Assembly: GCF_904849725.1 (NCBI RefSeq)
Contig: NC_058521.1
Location: forward strand, 565,274,176 to 565,338,175
Length of the DNA: 64,000 bases
Source of the DNA: Hordeum vulgare subsp. vulgare
Taxonomy: Eukaryota; Streptophyta; Magnoliopsida; Poales; Poaceae
Direction: 5' to 3'
Below, piece after piece: positions 11,334 through 24,059 of this stretch. Below the pieces are notes generated by a model. It was not told where the DNA came from. It saw only the letters and a program-made list of their open reading frames with translations, and did not search any database. Position numbers and translations under genes: made by a program. The first letter of the stretch is position 1. Each line of letters begins with the position of its first letter.

Positions 11334-12981
11334 TGATATGTCTCCAACGTATCGATAATTTATGAAGTACTCGTGCCATATTTACCTATGTTTACAATAT
11401 TTTCATATGGCTTTGATGCACTTTTTGTGATTTATTTAAAACTAACCCAGACTGGCGTTGTTTTCAACAGAATTGTCGTGGTGTTGCTTTCCGTGCAGAA
11501 AATGGAAGTTCTTGGAATCGCCAAAAACTTTTTGACGATTTTTTTGGAAATACGAGCAATATTGGAGTGAAGAACCACAAGAGGGGAGCCACATGTGGGC
11601 CACAAGCCAACAAGATGCGCCCACCCCATCGGTGCACCCTAATGGATTGTGGGGGCCATGTGGCTCCGTTTAGCATGATTCCAACGCCAAAAATCCTACA
11701 TATACCGAAACCCTTAGAAATAAAGAGAATTTCCGCTCCGCCGTCGCAACTCTATGTATCGACGAAAACCCCGTCTAGAGCCTTTCCAGTACCCTGCTGG
11801 AGGGGGAAAATCATCTTCGGTGGCCATCTTCATCATCCCGATGGAGATCATGATGAGGAGGGAGTAGTTCACCATCGGGGCTGAGGGTACGTACCAGTAG
11901 CTATGTGTTTAATCTCTCTCTCTCTCTCTCCCGTGTTCTAGAGATGGCTCGACCTTGATGTATCACGTGATTTGATAATATAGTCGAATCATATGGTATT
12001 TGTCCCTTGCTATCTTGTTGTGATGAATTGAATCTTTCCCTTTGAGATCTCATTATGTTGGGTTGAATATTGAATTTGAGAACACTTGATGTATGTATTG
12101 CATGTGGATACCCCTAGGGACAATGTGGTATTCTATTGATTCACTTGATATATGTTATGGCATCAACTTGCGGATTCCGGTGACCTTGGGGATCTATGCA
12201 TAGGGGTTGGTTGCACGTTTTCATACTACGTTCTCCAATAGAAATCTTGATTACTCTTTGAATTTCTTTGTGTTGGACTGAATATGATGAATCTGAAATT
12301 GTTTGATGCATGTCATATAATTAACCCACGGATACTTGAGGTAACATTGGAGTATCTAGGTGACATTAGGGTTAATTGACATGTATCATAGGTGTTATTC
12401 TATTACAAACTCTAGGGCTGCTTGTGACACTTATAGGAATAGCTCAAAATATTGATCGGAAAGAATAACTATGAGGTGGTTGTGCTACCTACACCAATTT
12501 CATCTTATGTTCTCCGCTACTTATGAACTTTAGAGTGATTCTTTGTTACATGTTGAGCGATTGCATCTACTATGTTTGCATGATTGAGAGATTGCACTAG
12601 TGAAAGTACGAACCCTAGGCCTTATTTCCAAGCATTCATGCAACATTTTGTTCGTTGTTTTCCACTTGACACCTTGCTGTTTTTATATTTACACATTACA
12701 AAAACATATACCTACTATCCATACTACACTTGTATCACAATCTCTTCTCCAAACTAGTGCACCTATACAATTTTCCATTGTATTGGGTATGTTGGGGACA
12801 CAAGATATTTCTTGTATTTGTTTGCAGGGTTGTTTGAGAGAGACCATCTTCATCCTACACCTCCCACAGATTGATAAACCTTAGGTCATCCACTTGAGGG
12901 AAATTTGTTGTTGTCCTACAAAACTCTGCACTTGGACGCCCAACAACGTCTACAAGAATAAAGTTGCAAAGTAGACATCAC
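11334..12981 (+). repeat. Gypsy 3' LTR
   Basis: Begins TGATATGTCTCCAACG and ends GTAGACATCA at 12981, a length of 1648 bp with TG...CA ends. It contains a TC run at about 11910-11930, and the last part has the ACGTCTACAAGAA stretch seen at the ends of this LTR family. It is the inverted counterpart of 7960-9375. The bases after the LTR belong to the copia protease region, so the right junction is clean. Confidence 0.88.
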
Positions 12982-14344
12982 CGATGACGTGGTATGAGGC
13001 TCCATAGTCAATATACCACTCATTGGAGCCGGCGACACCATTGAGGAGGCCTTTAGAGTTGTAGGCATCCTGGATCATGGCCCGGTGGTCCCATGAGGGT
13101 GGTTGGTGCTGGGTCACCGCAGGATAGGCTGGGTACTACATCGGGTAGGCGTGAGTGTGGGCACCAGGGCACGGACCGAGGATGCCAATAGCATTGGGGG
13201 GAATCCAGTCGGAGCACGACGACGGCAGCGCCATGCCATAGGGGGCAAAGAAACCCATGTAGGGATTGAGGGGAGCGGGGTTGCCACGACCGCCCTGATC
13301 ACCGAGCACACGGCCATGCCCGCATCCGTGATCACTGTTGTACTGCTAGCGCGAGTTGGAGCCGCACCCGTTGTGCTGGCCTTGGTTGCGATCGGAGGCG
13401 CGCTCTTGAGAGCGGTCGACGCGATCGCCCGATCGAGGGGCGGGGCCACTGGTGGTGGAAGAGCCTGACATGGCAGAAGAGCCACCGGGGAAGGCATCGT
13501 TCCCCTGGATGGCAAGAACCATGGCACTGACCTCCAACGCACGTCGGGCGAGGTTCTCCTCGGCAAGCCTCACCCGGGAGAAAACCATCTCAAATGGCAG
13601 CAGGGGGACGGTGTCACTGAGTACAACCGAATGGTGTCGAGGCGCCCATCGAAGCCATGAAGGAACTGGGTGGTGAGGTAGATCTCGGTGACAGCATGAT
13701 CAATAATGGTGAGGCCCAGTGGTGAGGAGCTTCATACGACATGCATCGTCAACCGAGAGGTCCCCCTTCTTGAGGTTGTGGTATTGGCGGTTGAGCATCA
13801 TGTACTGAGCCACGCGATTTGCAAGGAAGTAGTCACGGATCCGGATCCAGAGGTCGTATGTGATAGTGGCGCCGATGACATGATCAATGAGGGAAGGAGT
13901 ACTCCCCCAAGGCGACATGGGCGTCAAGTTCAAGGTACAGAGAGTCCATGTTTGATGGAGAGGGTGCTCTATGAGGTAGGTCACGCCATAGCGAACGAGG
14001 ACCATGAGGAAGAAGGCCTTCCACTTCTGGAAATTTAATGTGATTGGAGATCTATCATGGAATATCGGATGGCGAGCGGCAGGGGCCGATGGTGGGGGAG
14101 TCAGCGGGGTGTTGGAGGAGAAGAGAGGGGTAAATTGGGATCCGGAGGGTGCAGAGGTGTCGTTGAGGAGAGCCGAGTTTGTGCCGAAGACAAAAGTCGG
14201 TGAGGAGGCACGAGCAATGGAGGTGTTGGTGCCGCCGAAGGTGGCCGCAAAGGAGAGGGAGCTCGACGACGAGGCGGAGAATGTGGGCAACGGAGGAGGA
14301 GGAGCCATGCTCGGTGGCCATGGCAAGAGGAGGAGCGAGGGCAT
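12982..14344 (-). pseudogene. gag: Copia gag and start of protease, broken
   Basis: On the minus strand the frame starts at ATG 14344 just inside the primer-binding site. It has a Ser/Pro/Ala-rich N-terminus, then the copia gag (UBN2-type) core with LTPMSPWGS, YDLWIRIRDYF and DDACRMKL. There is a shift near 13715, where the original frame meets a stop at 13700, and a compensating shift near 13620. The frame then resumes with a segment containing VRLAEENLARRALE and a Gly/Asp/Arg-rich region. It reaches the protease near 13020-12985, where the catalytic DSG is DYG. The remaining pol was removed by the gypsy insertion at 12981. Gag would form the particle shell; this copy cannot. Confidence 0.88.
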
Positions 14345-14361
14345 GGTCTCTGGTACCTAGT

Positions 14362-14551
14362 TGGAGGATAGCTGAACGATTCTCTCTATGATTATTGTCC
14401 TGCATGATTACAACATATACATGAGAGGTTGTACACCAGAGAGCCCGAAGAATGTGGCACGCGGGCCTGGGCAGTACTCACGATCCTATAAAGGAGGAAG
14501 TATCATGTACATGGGCCGAAAGCTATACACAAACTATATTACATGTTAACA
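14362..14551 (-). repeat. Short 5' LTR of the minus-strand copia element
   Basis: On the minus strand it starts TGTTAACATG at 14551 and ends with CA near 14362, about 190 bp. The sequence GGTACCAGAGACC at 14346-14358 (minus) resembles the TGGTATCAGAGCC primer site for initiator Met-tRNA, with a few changes. CTATAAAGG-like sequence near 14484-14492 lies on the plus strand only. The internal gag ATG follows the primer site directly. The exact ends are inferred from TG/CA and the primer site because the 3' LTR is not in the window. Confidence 0.6.
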
Positions 14552-16391
14552 GTCCGGTCGACAAGCCACCGGAGCTGCAACGCCATAGCGTGCCTCCTGT
14601 TCTCCCTATCACCCATGTGCCATCGTTGTTCCCCTGTCATATTGGGTCACCATCGTTGCACCGACCACACCTGACCGCCGTCGTGACCTCCACCGCTCCC
14701 ACCCAGCACTAGATCCGGCAAGGACGTGTTTGTCTCGGAGGCCGCAAGGCGCGGCTCCAGCTCCGACCTCCTCTCCCTCCCACGCACCTGATCCGACGGA
14801 ATCCAGCAGGGAAAACGAGTCTCCGTCGCTCGTTGACCTCCGACGGATCCGACCAGGTAACAAACCACTGCCATTTTTATGAGGGTATCACTGTAAAATT
14901 ACATACATTGTTTCATAAATATGTACAAATTTTCTGTCTAACAACATCCCTGTTGTGTCACATCATCTTTTGCAGGCTTCACGTGTCATAATCGTCATCA
15001 AATAGATCAAAGCCGTCAACTAGTGTTATTTGCAAAAACATTAGCCTCAAAATTAATGTTTTTTGACATAAATTCATAAAATTATGGTTTTTACAACCCT
15101 AGCCTTTAATATTGACGGTTTCTTCAATCCACTCAAAAAAAAAAAAAAAACTCCGATAACCAGCGTGGCGCAGAAGGCTGGTGCATCTGCAGCTGCGCTA
15201 TCACTCGAACGAAGAAGAAAAAATGCAGCTGCGCTATCACTCGAACGAAGAAGAAAAAATGCAGCTGCTCAACAAGTCCCTCTTGATCCCTCGCAAACAA
15301 AAGAAAAGGTTCCTCTTGATAACGGTGCGACACGCGTGCCACGAGCTCCCAGCACCGTGCGGAATCGAAGCTCGCGCTTGGCGCTCGTGCCCTGCGCACC
15401 ACACCTGACCATGCGCCTTTTTCTATTCTTCCTCCTCCGGCCGACGCTACCACAGGTGGAGGCGGTGGTGGTTGCCGAGAAGTGGCCGGCGGAACAGGGA
15501 GTTTCATAGGATACTTGCTCCTAGTTTCTACGTACCACCTAGCCATAGCTAGGATTGACTCTCTCGAACGAGGCATGGGAGTACGCCGGAAGCGTGGAGG
15601 ACAGCAGAATCCTGTAGGCCTCCATTGAAAATGATATCGAGATATTATTATTAGATGGATCCCCTCTCGTCCCACCCACTACTACTGTAGTTTATCGTGT
15701 CATTGAAAAGGTTATCTCGTGTCTGTCTTCAGTCAATCGACAAGTTCATTCACACGGCCAGTGTCGTTCTAAATCTACCTCTCTTTTTTTTTTTTTTTGA
15801 CCGAGCGTCAACTGTCACTGCTCATCTCTTCGTTTTCTTTGCTACAAGTCATTTTTCTCGCGAAGCAGACGTTGCGATCAGTCATCAGACAGGCCTAACG
15901 ACCTGCCCTTGGACTTGCTATCGCTCAACAGTCGGTCGTAATAATGATAATTGCAGCTGCGAGATCTGGAAAAAGCAAGAGAGAGCGAAAGGAATCTGCC
16001 CACATCAGCGACCACCACGCTGCTGCCCAAAACAAGACAACTCCCATGAATCTTCTTGTACCAAAAGAGGCAGCAAAGCAACGCTTCGAGTTTTTTTTTC
16101 CTTTTCTTTTTAAGCATGGCAACACTTCGAGTTGGCGCTAAAAGAGGTGCACTTGGAAGCAGCACATCACACACAAATGAGTAACGATTTGATTTAAGTA
16201 CACACACAAAAAAGATGGGCCTGATTACGACGATGACACGATGACAGCATGCATACACGCGGATTAAGTAGGTAACCTGCAACTCCGGTACTAATTAAAG
16301 ATCGCTCCCTAGGCCTACAAACGCTCAAATTCAGGCTTGTGCGCTCAGCAGGACAGCGACGAGGCGCCTGCGCACTGCATGGGAGCCGGCT
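14552..16391. other. Intergenic region and probable 3' flank of the ILI6-like gene
   Basis: 14552-14880 is GC-rich with short open frames of no recognisable product. 14880-15130 is AT-rich and ends in a run of 16 A at about 15136-15151. A 36-base unit at 15188-15259 is duplicated exactly in tandem, with a short third start. A run of T lies at 15784-15799. 16140-16391 probably contains the 3' untranslated region of the minus-strand gene ending at 16392. I see no convincing gene. Confidence 0.5.
15188..15267. repeat. 36-bp tandem duplication, 2.2 copies
   Basis: The unit contains GCTATCACTCGAACGAAG and an A-rich end. Two copies are identical, followed by eight bases of a third. The length is a multiple of three, so the short open frame through it stays open, but that frame has no recognised product. 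A recent slippage or replication event explains it. Confidence 0.95.
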
Positions 16392-17025
16392 CTACATCAG
16401 CAAGCTGCGGATGATGGCCGCCTGCGCGCTGCTCATGTCCGAGGTCGCCAGCAGCTCCGACAGCCTCTCGCTCAGGTCGTCCACCTCCCGGTGCAAGCTC
16501 CTGATGTAGGTGCACGTCTCCTGCAGCACCCTTGAAGATGGCACCTGAATTTTGAAAACCAAAGGGAAATTAACGGGTCTGGTGTCAGGTCAAGGTCATT
16601 ATAATGTTAATGATAGCTAATGCAGAAAGTTGAGGCGTTGGAAGAGCATGCAATTATAGGATTGTCCAAGGCATAGTTGATTAGTTCATCATTTGCTAGG
16701 CTTAATCTACACAAGGGATCGGTGAGCAGAAGATTGCAACTACAATAAAGCAGTGGCCAATTTCCTTTTGTGCGTGTGTGTAAAGAAGAAGAAGAGTCTA
16801 ATTATAATTTCTAGAGTTACCATTTGCTGCATATGAAGTGATAATGACGATGCTGAATTATTCCGCTTTTGAGAAAAACGATGATGAATGATTACGTACT
16901 CTATCATTGCCCCGGAGGCGCGCCTCCGGGAGGAGGTCCTGCAACTTGGAGACAAGGTCGCTGATTTGCTCGTCGGTGATCCTCGATGAGCCAGACTGCC
17001 TCGACCGTGACCTACGGCTCGACAT
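16392..17025 (-). CDS. ILI6: ILI6/PGL1-like non-DNA-binding helix-loop-helix regulator (PRE family), two exons
   Basis: Exon 1 is 17025-16900 (42 codons), followed by a 355-bp intron with a GTACGT donor at 16899 and a CAG acceptor at 16545-16547. Exon 2 is 16544-16392 (50 codons and TAG), for 92 residues in total, the usual length for this family. The protein has a short Ser/Arg-rich N-terminus ([15 protein letters not shown]), helix 1 with [16 protein letters not shown], a loop, and helix 2 with [20 protein letters not shown]. It lacks the basic DNA-contact residues. PRE/ILI proteins act in the nucleus by pairing with and blocking inhibitory bHLH proteins; they promote cell elongation, lamina bending and grain length in brassinosteroid and gibberellin responses. 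The match to rice ILI6/PGL1 (chromosome 3) is from memory. Intact and single-frame, it is the only clearly functional gene here. An in-frame ATG at 17118 could add 31 residues. Confidence 0.93.
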
Positions 17026-17440
17026 CACGGCAAATGTGGGTGATCGGATGTACTTAGGAATTGGATACTTGGCAGAGAAAGCCCAAGACAGTGAGGGTTT
17101 ATCGCTGGAGTGAGACAAGTTTGAGAGACAGAAATGGCGGCAGACAGGGGCGGAGAGGAACTAAGAAGAAGTGGTGTTGGAAGAGAGGGAAGACAAGTTG
17201 TGCATGGGAGAAAGAAATGAATGGCTACTGGGGTGTTAAATAGTAGCAGCTCCAAACCGAGGAACCCAAAGGGCAAGCAAGAGGAAGTGAGCTTCTTGTG
17301 ATCTACACAGTGCTCAGCCCAGTCCAAGACCCTGACCTATAGGGACAAAACCAAACTATGGTCCAAATGACAGTCACATGCAGGAAGTATTAAACTGAAA
17401 GTGGAACAGCCAAGAGAGAGAGAGAGAGAGAGAGACCATA
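17026..17440 (-). promoter_or_regulatory. 5' leader and promoter-proximal region of the ILI6-like gene
   Basis: On the minus strand a TATTTAA-like box lies at about 17234-17243, roughly 210 bases before the ATG at 17025. It is followed by a CT-rich leader. A GA run (CT on the gene strand) at 17411-17434 lies about 390 bases upstream of the start. Plant GA/CT runs are often bound by BBR/BPC proteins, so it may be a regulatory element. No transcription start is proven. Confidence 0.5.
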
Positions 17441-17716
17441 CCGAGGAGCTTGTGTGAGTCTCATGCTACTCGTGCATCGCCGCTGCAAGTGGGAGGAAGC
17501 TTTGAACAACAGGAGATGAAGTGCTGGTGGGAGAGACGACTTGGAGGCCAGTACTGTCAGAAGGAGAAACACATGCCATGTTACCTGAACTACCAAAATA
17601 TATGTGGGTTTATTGTTCTTGCCCCCACATTATGTACTCAATATGTGTATGAAATAAGAACAGTGGCTCTACAGTTACTGGTAGATGGCTTTGTTTGCGG
17701 CTCTATTTGGATATGT

Positions 17717-20700
17717 CTAGGGTTCAGTATACACCCATGCATGAAGCACAAATCTCTTGTCGCCGCAAACACTAGGGCCGGGAGGAACAGCGATGCCGGG
17801 TGAATTCCAGTCACTACTCACTACTCTATAGATGCGCAAGTGCTTCCTAGAAAACGTAATTCTGGTGTCATTTTTGTACAGTTTCCTAATTCCTATCTAC
17901 ATATCTATCCTGTCAGATCAGAATTTTAGCAATCTCAATTTTGTTCCTTATAACCAATAGTGCTCTTGCGTCATAAATTTTAAAAATATAACTAATACCA
18001 TGCACAACTGCTGAAAGACCAGTGCATGAACCGGACCGATCAGTTAATAGATTTTCCGGCACTGAATACCTCACAGTGTATCAGATTCAGCAGTGTCATG
18101 ATGCTGACTGGTCTCTTCGATCATTTGGCACCCACGGCCCATGTCTTGCGGCGCCTGATAATCAATACATGTATGGGGCACATTGACAAGTGTTATTACA
18201 CCCACACATTATCAGGCAGAATCAAGACCAATACTGTGGGTTCATGTATCAGATCGGTGCACTGTTTCAAGTACAGAAATGGAGTGAAACAAAGGAATGA
18301 GCTGGTTGCAGATAAACTCATACTTGCAGTATCATGAAATGATTACTTACTGAAACACTTTGGTTCTCCTACTTCAGTCATTCTCATTCTTGTTCTGTTG
18401 CTCAAGTTGACCTGATATAAAATGATGTAACCAAGCTTCCTAAAAGTATGACAATGAAAATGATCGACAAGTTAGTTAGAACACTGAAAGTACTGAAAAA
18501 GAACCCAATGTTTTGATATAATATGCAACAGACAATGCATGTACTAATGCTGAGGATTTAAAGCAAAACAATAATGCCTTCTGTAAATTTGGGATTTCCA
18601 ATGTATTAAGCTTGACCAATTAGCATATCTGAATCATGTATGCCCTTTCAGCTCCCAACAAACTCCTGGGAATGTATGAATACATGTAGGCTTACACAGG
18701 TTGCAATAAGTTTTACTTGATGACTGTATTATTATGAAAAACACTCCCATGTATCAGCAAGAACATTTAGCTCTGTAACGAATAAGAGTAGATGCATTGG
18801 ACTACATATGGCACCAAATATGTTTGCAAAATGCGCCCCTATACATACAGATCATAGTAGAATGAATCTGTCCTTCCAGGAAATAGTTGGTGGACAACTC
18901 AGAAGAATCATTGGGAATTTGACCAGTCAATGCCACGAGCCAGCTAGTACAGCAACTATAGTGCAACTGCCAGCTTTATTCCTTCAGTGGCATACTGACA
19001 CCTGAGCTAGTAGGACAGATATTAGCCCTTCGTACCCTTTAGAAGCTTAAGAGACAGTATTAAGATGTGAACATGACAGCAAAAACTCGAAATGTAAGCT
19101 TGTGGGTACTTGCATTTTGACCCAACCTCTACACTCATAAAAGCAAATCCCAGTTCTCACATTTCGCAAACTAGTGGCTGGTTCAACTATCAACATAGTA
19201 AAACATCAATAACCACAACATATAAAGTTTCCAGGCAGTTCAATCTGATTGATCATTTCAATCCTTAGATTATAAGCAGGTACTCCCTCCAATGCAGTAT
19301 GCCATAATTTGCAAACTAGTGATGATAATGCACGCCATTTAAGAGTTCAAGAGATCTAGACTAGTAGTGTGAAACTTGATAATGGCACAGACACATCTTG
19401 TATTGTAAGATAATTAGGTAATGACGAACTAATGACATCGGACAAGCACGAGCTGGTTAAGAAAGATCATATTAGCTTGATAACGATCTGATTAGCCAGC
19501 CAATCACAGCATATACATGTACTAAAAGTTCCCTTTGTCTCGGGAATATTCAATTCACAAGATCCACTGCCAGTAGTACAATAATGCTGGATCGTTAGGT
19601 GCTGCTGCTTTCTTAAAAAACTATCACATTAACCATTCCATGTAGTCAATTAGCCCTAGCTATGCTGAGCGTAACTACCATCATACAGCTCGCTTAGAAT
19701 ACCAATTGCAGGGTAAGCTACTCCCCAAATGACCATTTTACACTTAAGTACGATGAGAAAAGAATATAGAATATCAAATCGCCAATCAAAACCAGCTAGT
19801 TGGTGATGATCCGAGCGTATCTTGACGGCAGCATGTCTCACGGGGCACATGTAGCTCGATCCAATTAGTAGAAAACGTCCACAGGTTATCACGTGGACAT
19901 GGTATTGTTTATGAAGAAACCCCTTGGCCCCAGCCCTCCACCCAAGGTCACACACGCCAGTGAGATCAATCCCTTGTTTATGTCTACACTTGACCAATTA
20001 AGAAAACAAAGAGTACTGCTTATGTACTATACAACAGGCCAAGTAGGCCTGCCTACAAAACAGATGCTAGGAATCACATGCATTATCTTATCATATTGCG
20101 CTGCGCTAACAGACCCTCACATGCCTTACATACTTTAGATCTGTCACCCTGTTCGTGTGTAAACTTTGAAAAGAGATATGTGAATCATGAGATCCAGGTA
20201 AATTTTGTAACGAAGATCAGCGTGGACAATGATGAAGCCTCATGGTCTGATACTGAAAAGATCCACAAAAGGCAGGTCTTGCTCACTTACGATAAGAATA
20301 TGCAAGATGCAAATATTGGCCACGAAAATTGGTCTTTCCTCCTCAACACTGGAATGATTTGGGCATCAGTTGGATAATCTTTTGAGCACCGACCTCCACA
20401 CAACATGATGGAGTCGTACTGGTCAGGAAAACTTTACATATATCACAGTTAGTTTACATTATCATCACACCGTGTTGCCACAACAAGCAAAGGACTCTTT
20501 ACTAGACAAAAGAACAAGTGAATTCCAGAACAGAGTGACAATGTAGTTACATCTTGAATGAAGATAAGTCATACCGAGGAATGTGCCTAGAGGATAGACA
20601 GGCAAAACAAACAATAAATTACCAGAGTTGATTTTGTAATGTGAGAAGCTTCCACTCACTATATGACTAACAGGGTTCTTAATGAAATGACAGGTAGTAG

Positions 20701-23700
20701 TCTGACACAACAGGGGGAATCATATGATCTGGAGATACTGAAGGTCAGCTGTATTCAGTTCAACACTCCTGCAAGATGACTGGCTATTTTTAGGAAATCT
20801 AAGACCTACTTGCTAAGAAATATTAAAACTAAGGTTCTGACAGTGCTCTCAGTGCCCAACAACCGAAAGGATACAATACAACTAGTTTTCAGTTAACAAG
20901 GAAAAGAATCCAGATCTTCCTGCAGAGTCTCAACATGCTCATCATTGAAAGCTAGATTATACTAGGGTGGGCGGTTGGTAAACAGGAAATTAAAATAAAT
21001 ATTCTAAGGCTAAAGCTACTAACAGTGCACATCTAATAGTTCAGGCACCATTGGCTAAATTTATACACTAGCATTGAGTTTCAAGTGAAAGCCATTCAGA
21101 ACTGGACAAAGATGAAAATAGAGTAGCATTGAAATCCCCCAAAAGGCACGTAAGAACACACCGACGTGTACTATGAAGTTGAAAAATCATGTGCTAGTAG
21201 TGGCTGGAGAACATGAAATACAGTGTGTAGGTTACCCACCAAAGCTGATTATGCCAGTCTGGGAAGACATTTTCGGGAATAGTGTTTGCAAAAGGGAAGT
21301 TTGGAAGTGCACACAGAGACGCTGAAGCTTCAACTCCCATAATTCCATCTTCCATGCATATCGCAGCCACCATATATTCATGCCTAAACTTTGGTCCATG
21401 TGTATCTGTTTCAGCCAAATAAACTACTGTGAGTTGAATACTATGGATATAAGGTAGTGCTTCCTCTAGGGAGCAGCAATCTTAGTTAAGACAATAAAGA
21501 GAATCACCATAGCCTAATGAAGATAATAATTTTCTGATCAGAGAATTTTGTGTCCAGGTAGCCAATTCCAGCTTAGCATTGTTTCCATGATAGTGATAGT
21601 CTCATAGGTACAAGTTGAATGACCACATAAACTCCTAGCACTGAATATTCCATATAGTTCTTCCCTTCAAACCCATTATCAAAGATATCATCTGATTTTT
21701 CCAAATGTTAGTTTCTCCAACGACATGATCATAAACTCACATATCAAAACTAAGATGGACCAGATAAAATGAAGCGTGCAAAAGTGCATGTTCTTGACAA
21801 AAACCAGTGTGCAGAAATCCCACTCTTTCCAACCGCATACAATTTTCAGAGAAAAAACTGAATGGATAAAAAAATGAAGTATGCACCTGTGCTGACACCA
21901 TATATGCTAATAGTATTTTTGTTATTTTGCCAACATTTACATACTAGAAAAAAAGGGGGGGGGGGGGCATAAATAATTGAAGCCAGGACTCTCATCCATT
22001 TAAGTTTTTTTTTTGCTATTGTAAATAGATTACATAGTAACTCACACAATGAACTAGGGTTCATACTGAACACCTGGTAAACGTTATGCTCTAAAATCAG
22101 CAAGAAAATTGCATCTGAGATCAATATGCAAACATCTTTTAAGTATTTGGCTACAATTTTCGGTTCTGGTGCGACCAGTATACCTATTTTACATGTTCAA
22201 ATACTTGATTAGTAAATAAGTGTGTGTTCTTTCAATAATTTATATCTCAATCTATTTTGTTTCATGTGTATCAAGAGGTCCAAAATTGAGAATTAGTTCA
22301 ACAGGTGAATCTAAATTCAAGAATCATTTTCACCAAGTAAGCCATGCATTTCAGTTTACTAATGCAATTTTAGTCATGGATCATAGATGTGAACATGGTT
22401 GGTTCCAGAAAACGGGGGATAGTTACATTCTGGTAATTTATCAAGTACAAAAGTGTTATTTAGAGGGATACTGTAGCCATGGCGTTGGTAGTCCCAAATG
22501 TTGTTTTGTGAGTGGGTAGTACAGGCTGAATAGAATAGAAGAGAGTGAACTGAGAGATAATTGCAGCCTATGTGTTTTTAGATGGAAAGGGATCGCCTCC
22601 ACGGATCCATTGCAGCCTATGTACAGCGTAATGTATCTCTGGATGCAAACAAGCTCCCCTTTACACGAAACCTACCACATATTCAGATTCAAAATCAGAG
22701 AAGCTTGATTCTCAATGATTGGATAACTAGTAAATGAACCTTTACATTTGTTTACAAGAAAGAAGTTCCCTGAACCCGTGATCTATACTGCAGGTTCAAC
22801 AGCACTGTTAAATGCAATCTATACTGCAGGTCACTGGAGGTTTCAGTAGCTGAATCTACCAACGCAGTAGCTTCTTACTGCAGGTCAGGGGACGTTCCAA
22901 GTCGGTAGCTAAATCTCCAATGTATAGCTTCTTAAGTAAAATAGAGCTAAATGTACCAGCCCAGCATCTAGACTGTAGAGCAACATAGTTAAGTATTTCT
23001 AAGGTTAAAGCACATAGCACTTGCAGAACCAGAATTCACACAGTAATGTTAGTTACAAAGAAACTAGGCCATCTGAATATATCGTTTAGTTTTTGTTTAA
23101 CAAAGGTAGGTAGTCTGAATATATCATTTAGTCTTCGCTTCCTACTATATATCTCATTAAAGGTGCACCAACACATGATTCCCTAACGAACAAAAAGGCA
23201 GATCATATACAAATTTGCTAATACAACAAGAAAGTCTTTTTGAAGTTGGATCAAGCAATCATTTGCAAGCACCAATTAAAATCAAACTGGCCCTGCAACT
23301 GACATATTAAGTTTCCTGAATGCTTTGTTTGTGTGGACACACCCAGAGTTTAGAAAAGGCACTTGATCCATTCAATTACCAAGGAAGACCTTTTTCAATT
23401 TCCGAGCATGGCCATCTCACTCTTTGTACTGGACTTATATCAAATTTATGAAGCGGTCTGGGGGCTCCGTTCCTTTCTCTATTACTAGCATTATTAATAA
23501 ATATAGGCCATGATCAACATCCTGATCATTAGGGTCTCTCTACCAACATAGGGCATTAACGCAAGCACGTAAGCAGCTAGGCATGGGATGGGATTAATTA
23601 TACAAGCGCAGCAACAGTATTTGGATGAAATGGTAGCTGCAGCATAGCAGCATCGACAATTTGCGGGCAGCAAGCACAGGCGTAGCTCTAGCGAACTAAG

Positions 23701-23896
23701 CACGAAAGTAAACCAAATCATAGGCGCCAAAATATATCTCTACCACCACCATAAGAAAAGCAGAGTGCCGATTTACAAGAACACCAGATTGTACGAAGGA
23801 GGAAGGGGAAACTTACAGCGAAACCCTAGCGGGAGATCGCGACATTTTGGGGGAGAGCGTGGTAGGGTTGGGGGGTGGGGGGTGGGGGTGCGCCAT
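17717..23896 (-). CDS. Possible multi-exon protein gene, unrecognised product
   Basis: The 5' end looks like a real first exon: a CT-rich leader from about 24040, ATG at 23896 and a GTAAGT donor at 23816 (minus). Further minus-strand segments bounded by AG/GT and open in one frame are 22074-22114, 21236-21426 (contains GPKFRHEYMVAAICMEDG), 20291-20431 (contains YDSIMLCGGRCSKDYP), 18351-18411 (contains RMRMTEVGEPKCF, with a good acceptor and GTAAGT donor) and a terminal one at 17717-17813 ending in a TAG (contains DKRFVLHAWVYTEP). Phases do not link all of them, so exons are missing or some are chance. I recognise no domain. The span is free of obvious transposons, unlike the rest of the window, which supports a real transcription unit. 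It could also be a pseudogene or a non-coding RNA. Confidence 0.3.
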
Positions 23897-24059
23897 AGGA
23901 TCGAAACAGAGCGCCACTGGCGGGCAGAGGGGCAGAGAGAGAGGCCGGGAGAGGGAGAGCAACGGCGGAAGCAATCTGGGCGCGGCCGCACTGACGCTTC
24001 TCCGCCGGGGCCGAAGGCGGGGGTGGGGTAGAGAGAGTGGGCTTGAACTGGGCTAAAAT

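Noticed and set aside
13103..14405. Plus-strand open frames of 60-120 codons
   Set aside because: They are shadows of the minus-strand copia gag.
15136..15151. Poly(A) tail of a retrogene or LINE
   Set aside because: No coding sequence related to a gene or LINE lies upstream and no target duplication is visible.
19275..19300. Stowaway MITE end (TACTCCCTCC)
   Set aside because: Only one end-like motif is present, with no inverted partner within a few hundred bases.
19656..19997. 113-codon minus-strand frame as an exon
   Set aside because: Open, but the composition is not convincing and the splice borders are weak; not included in the candidate gene.
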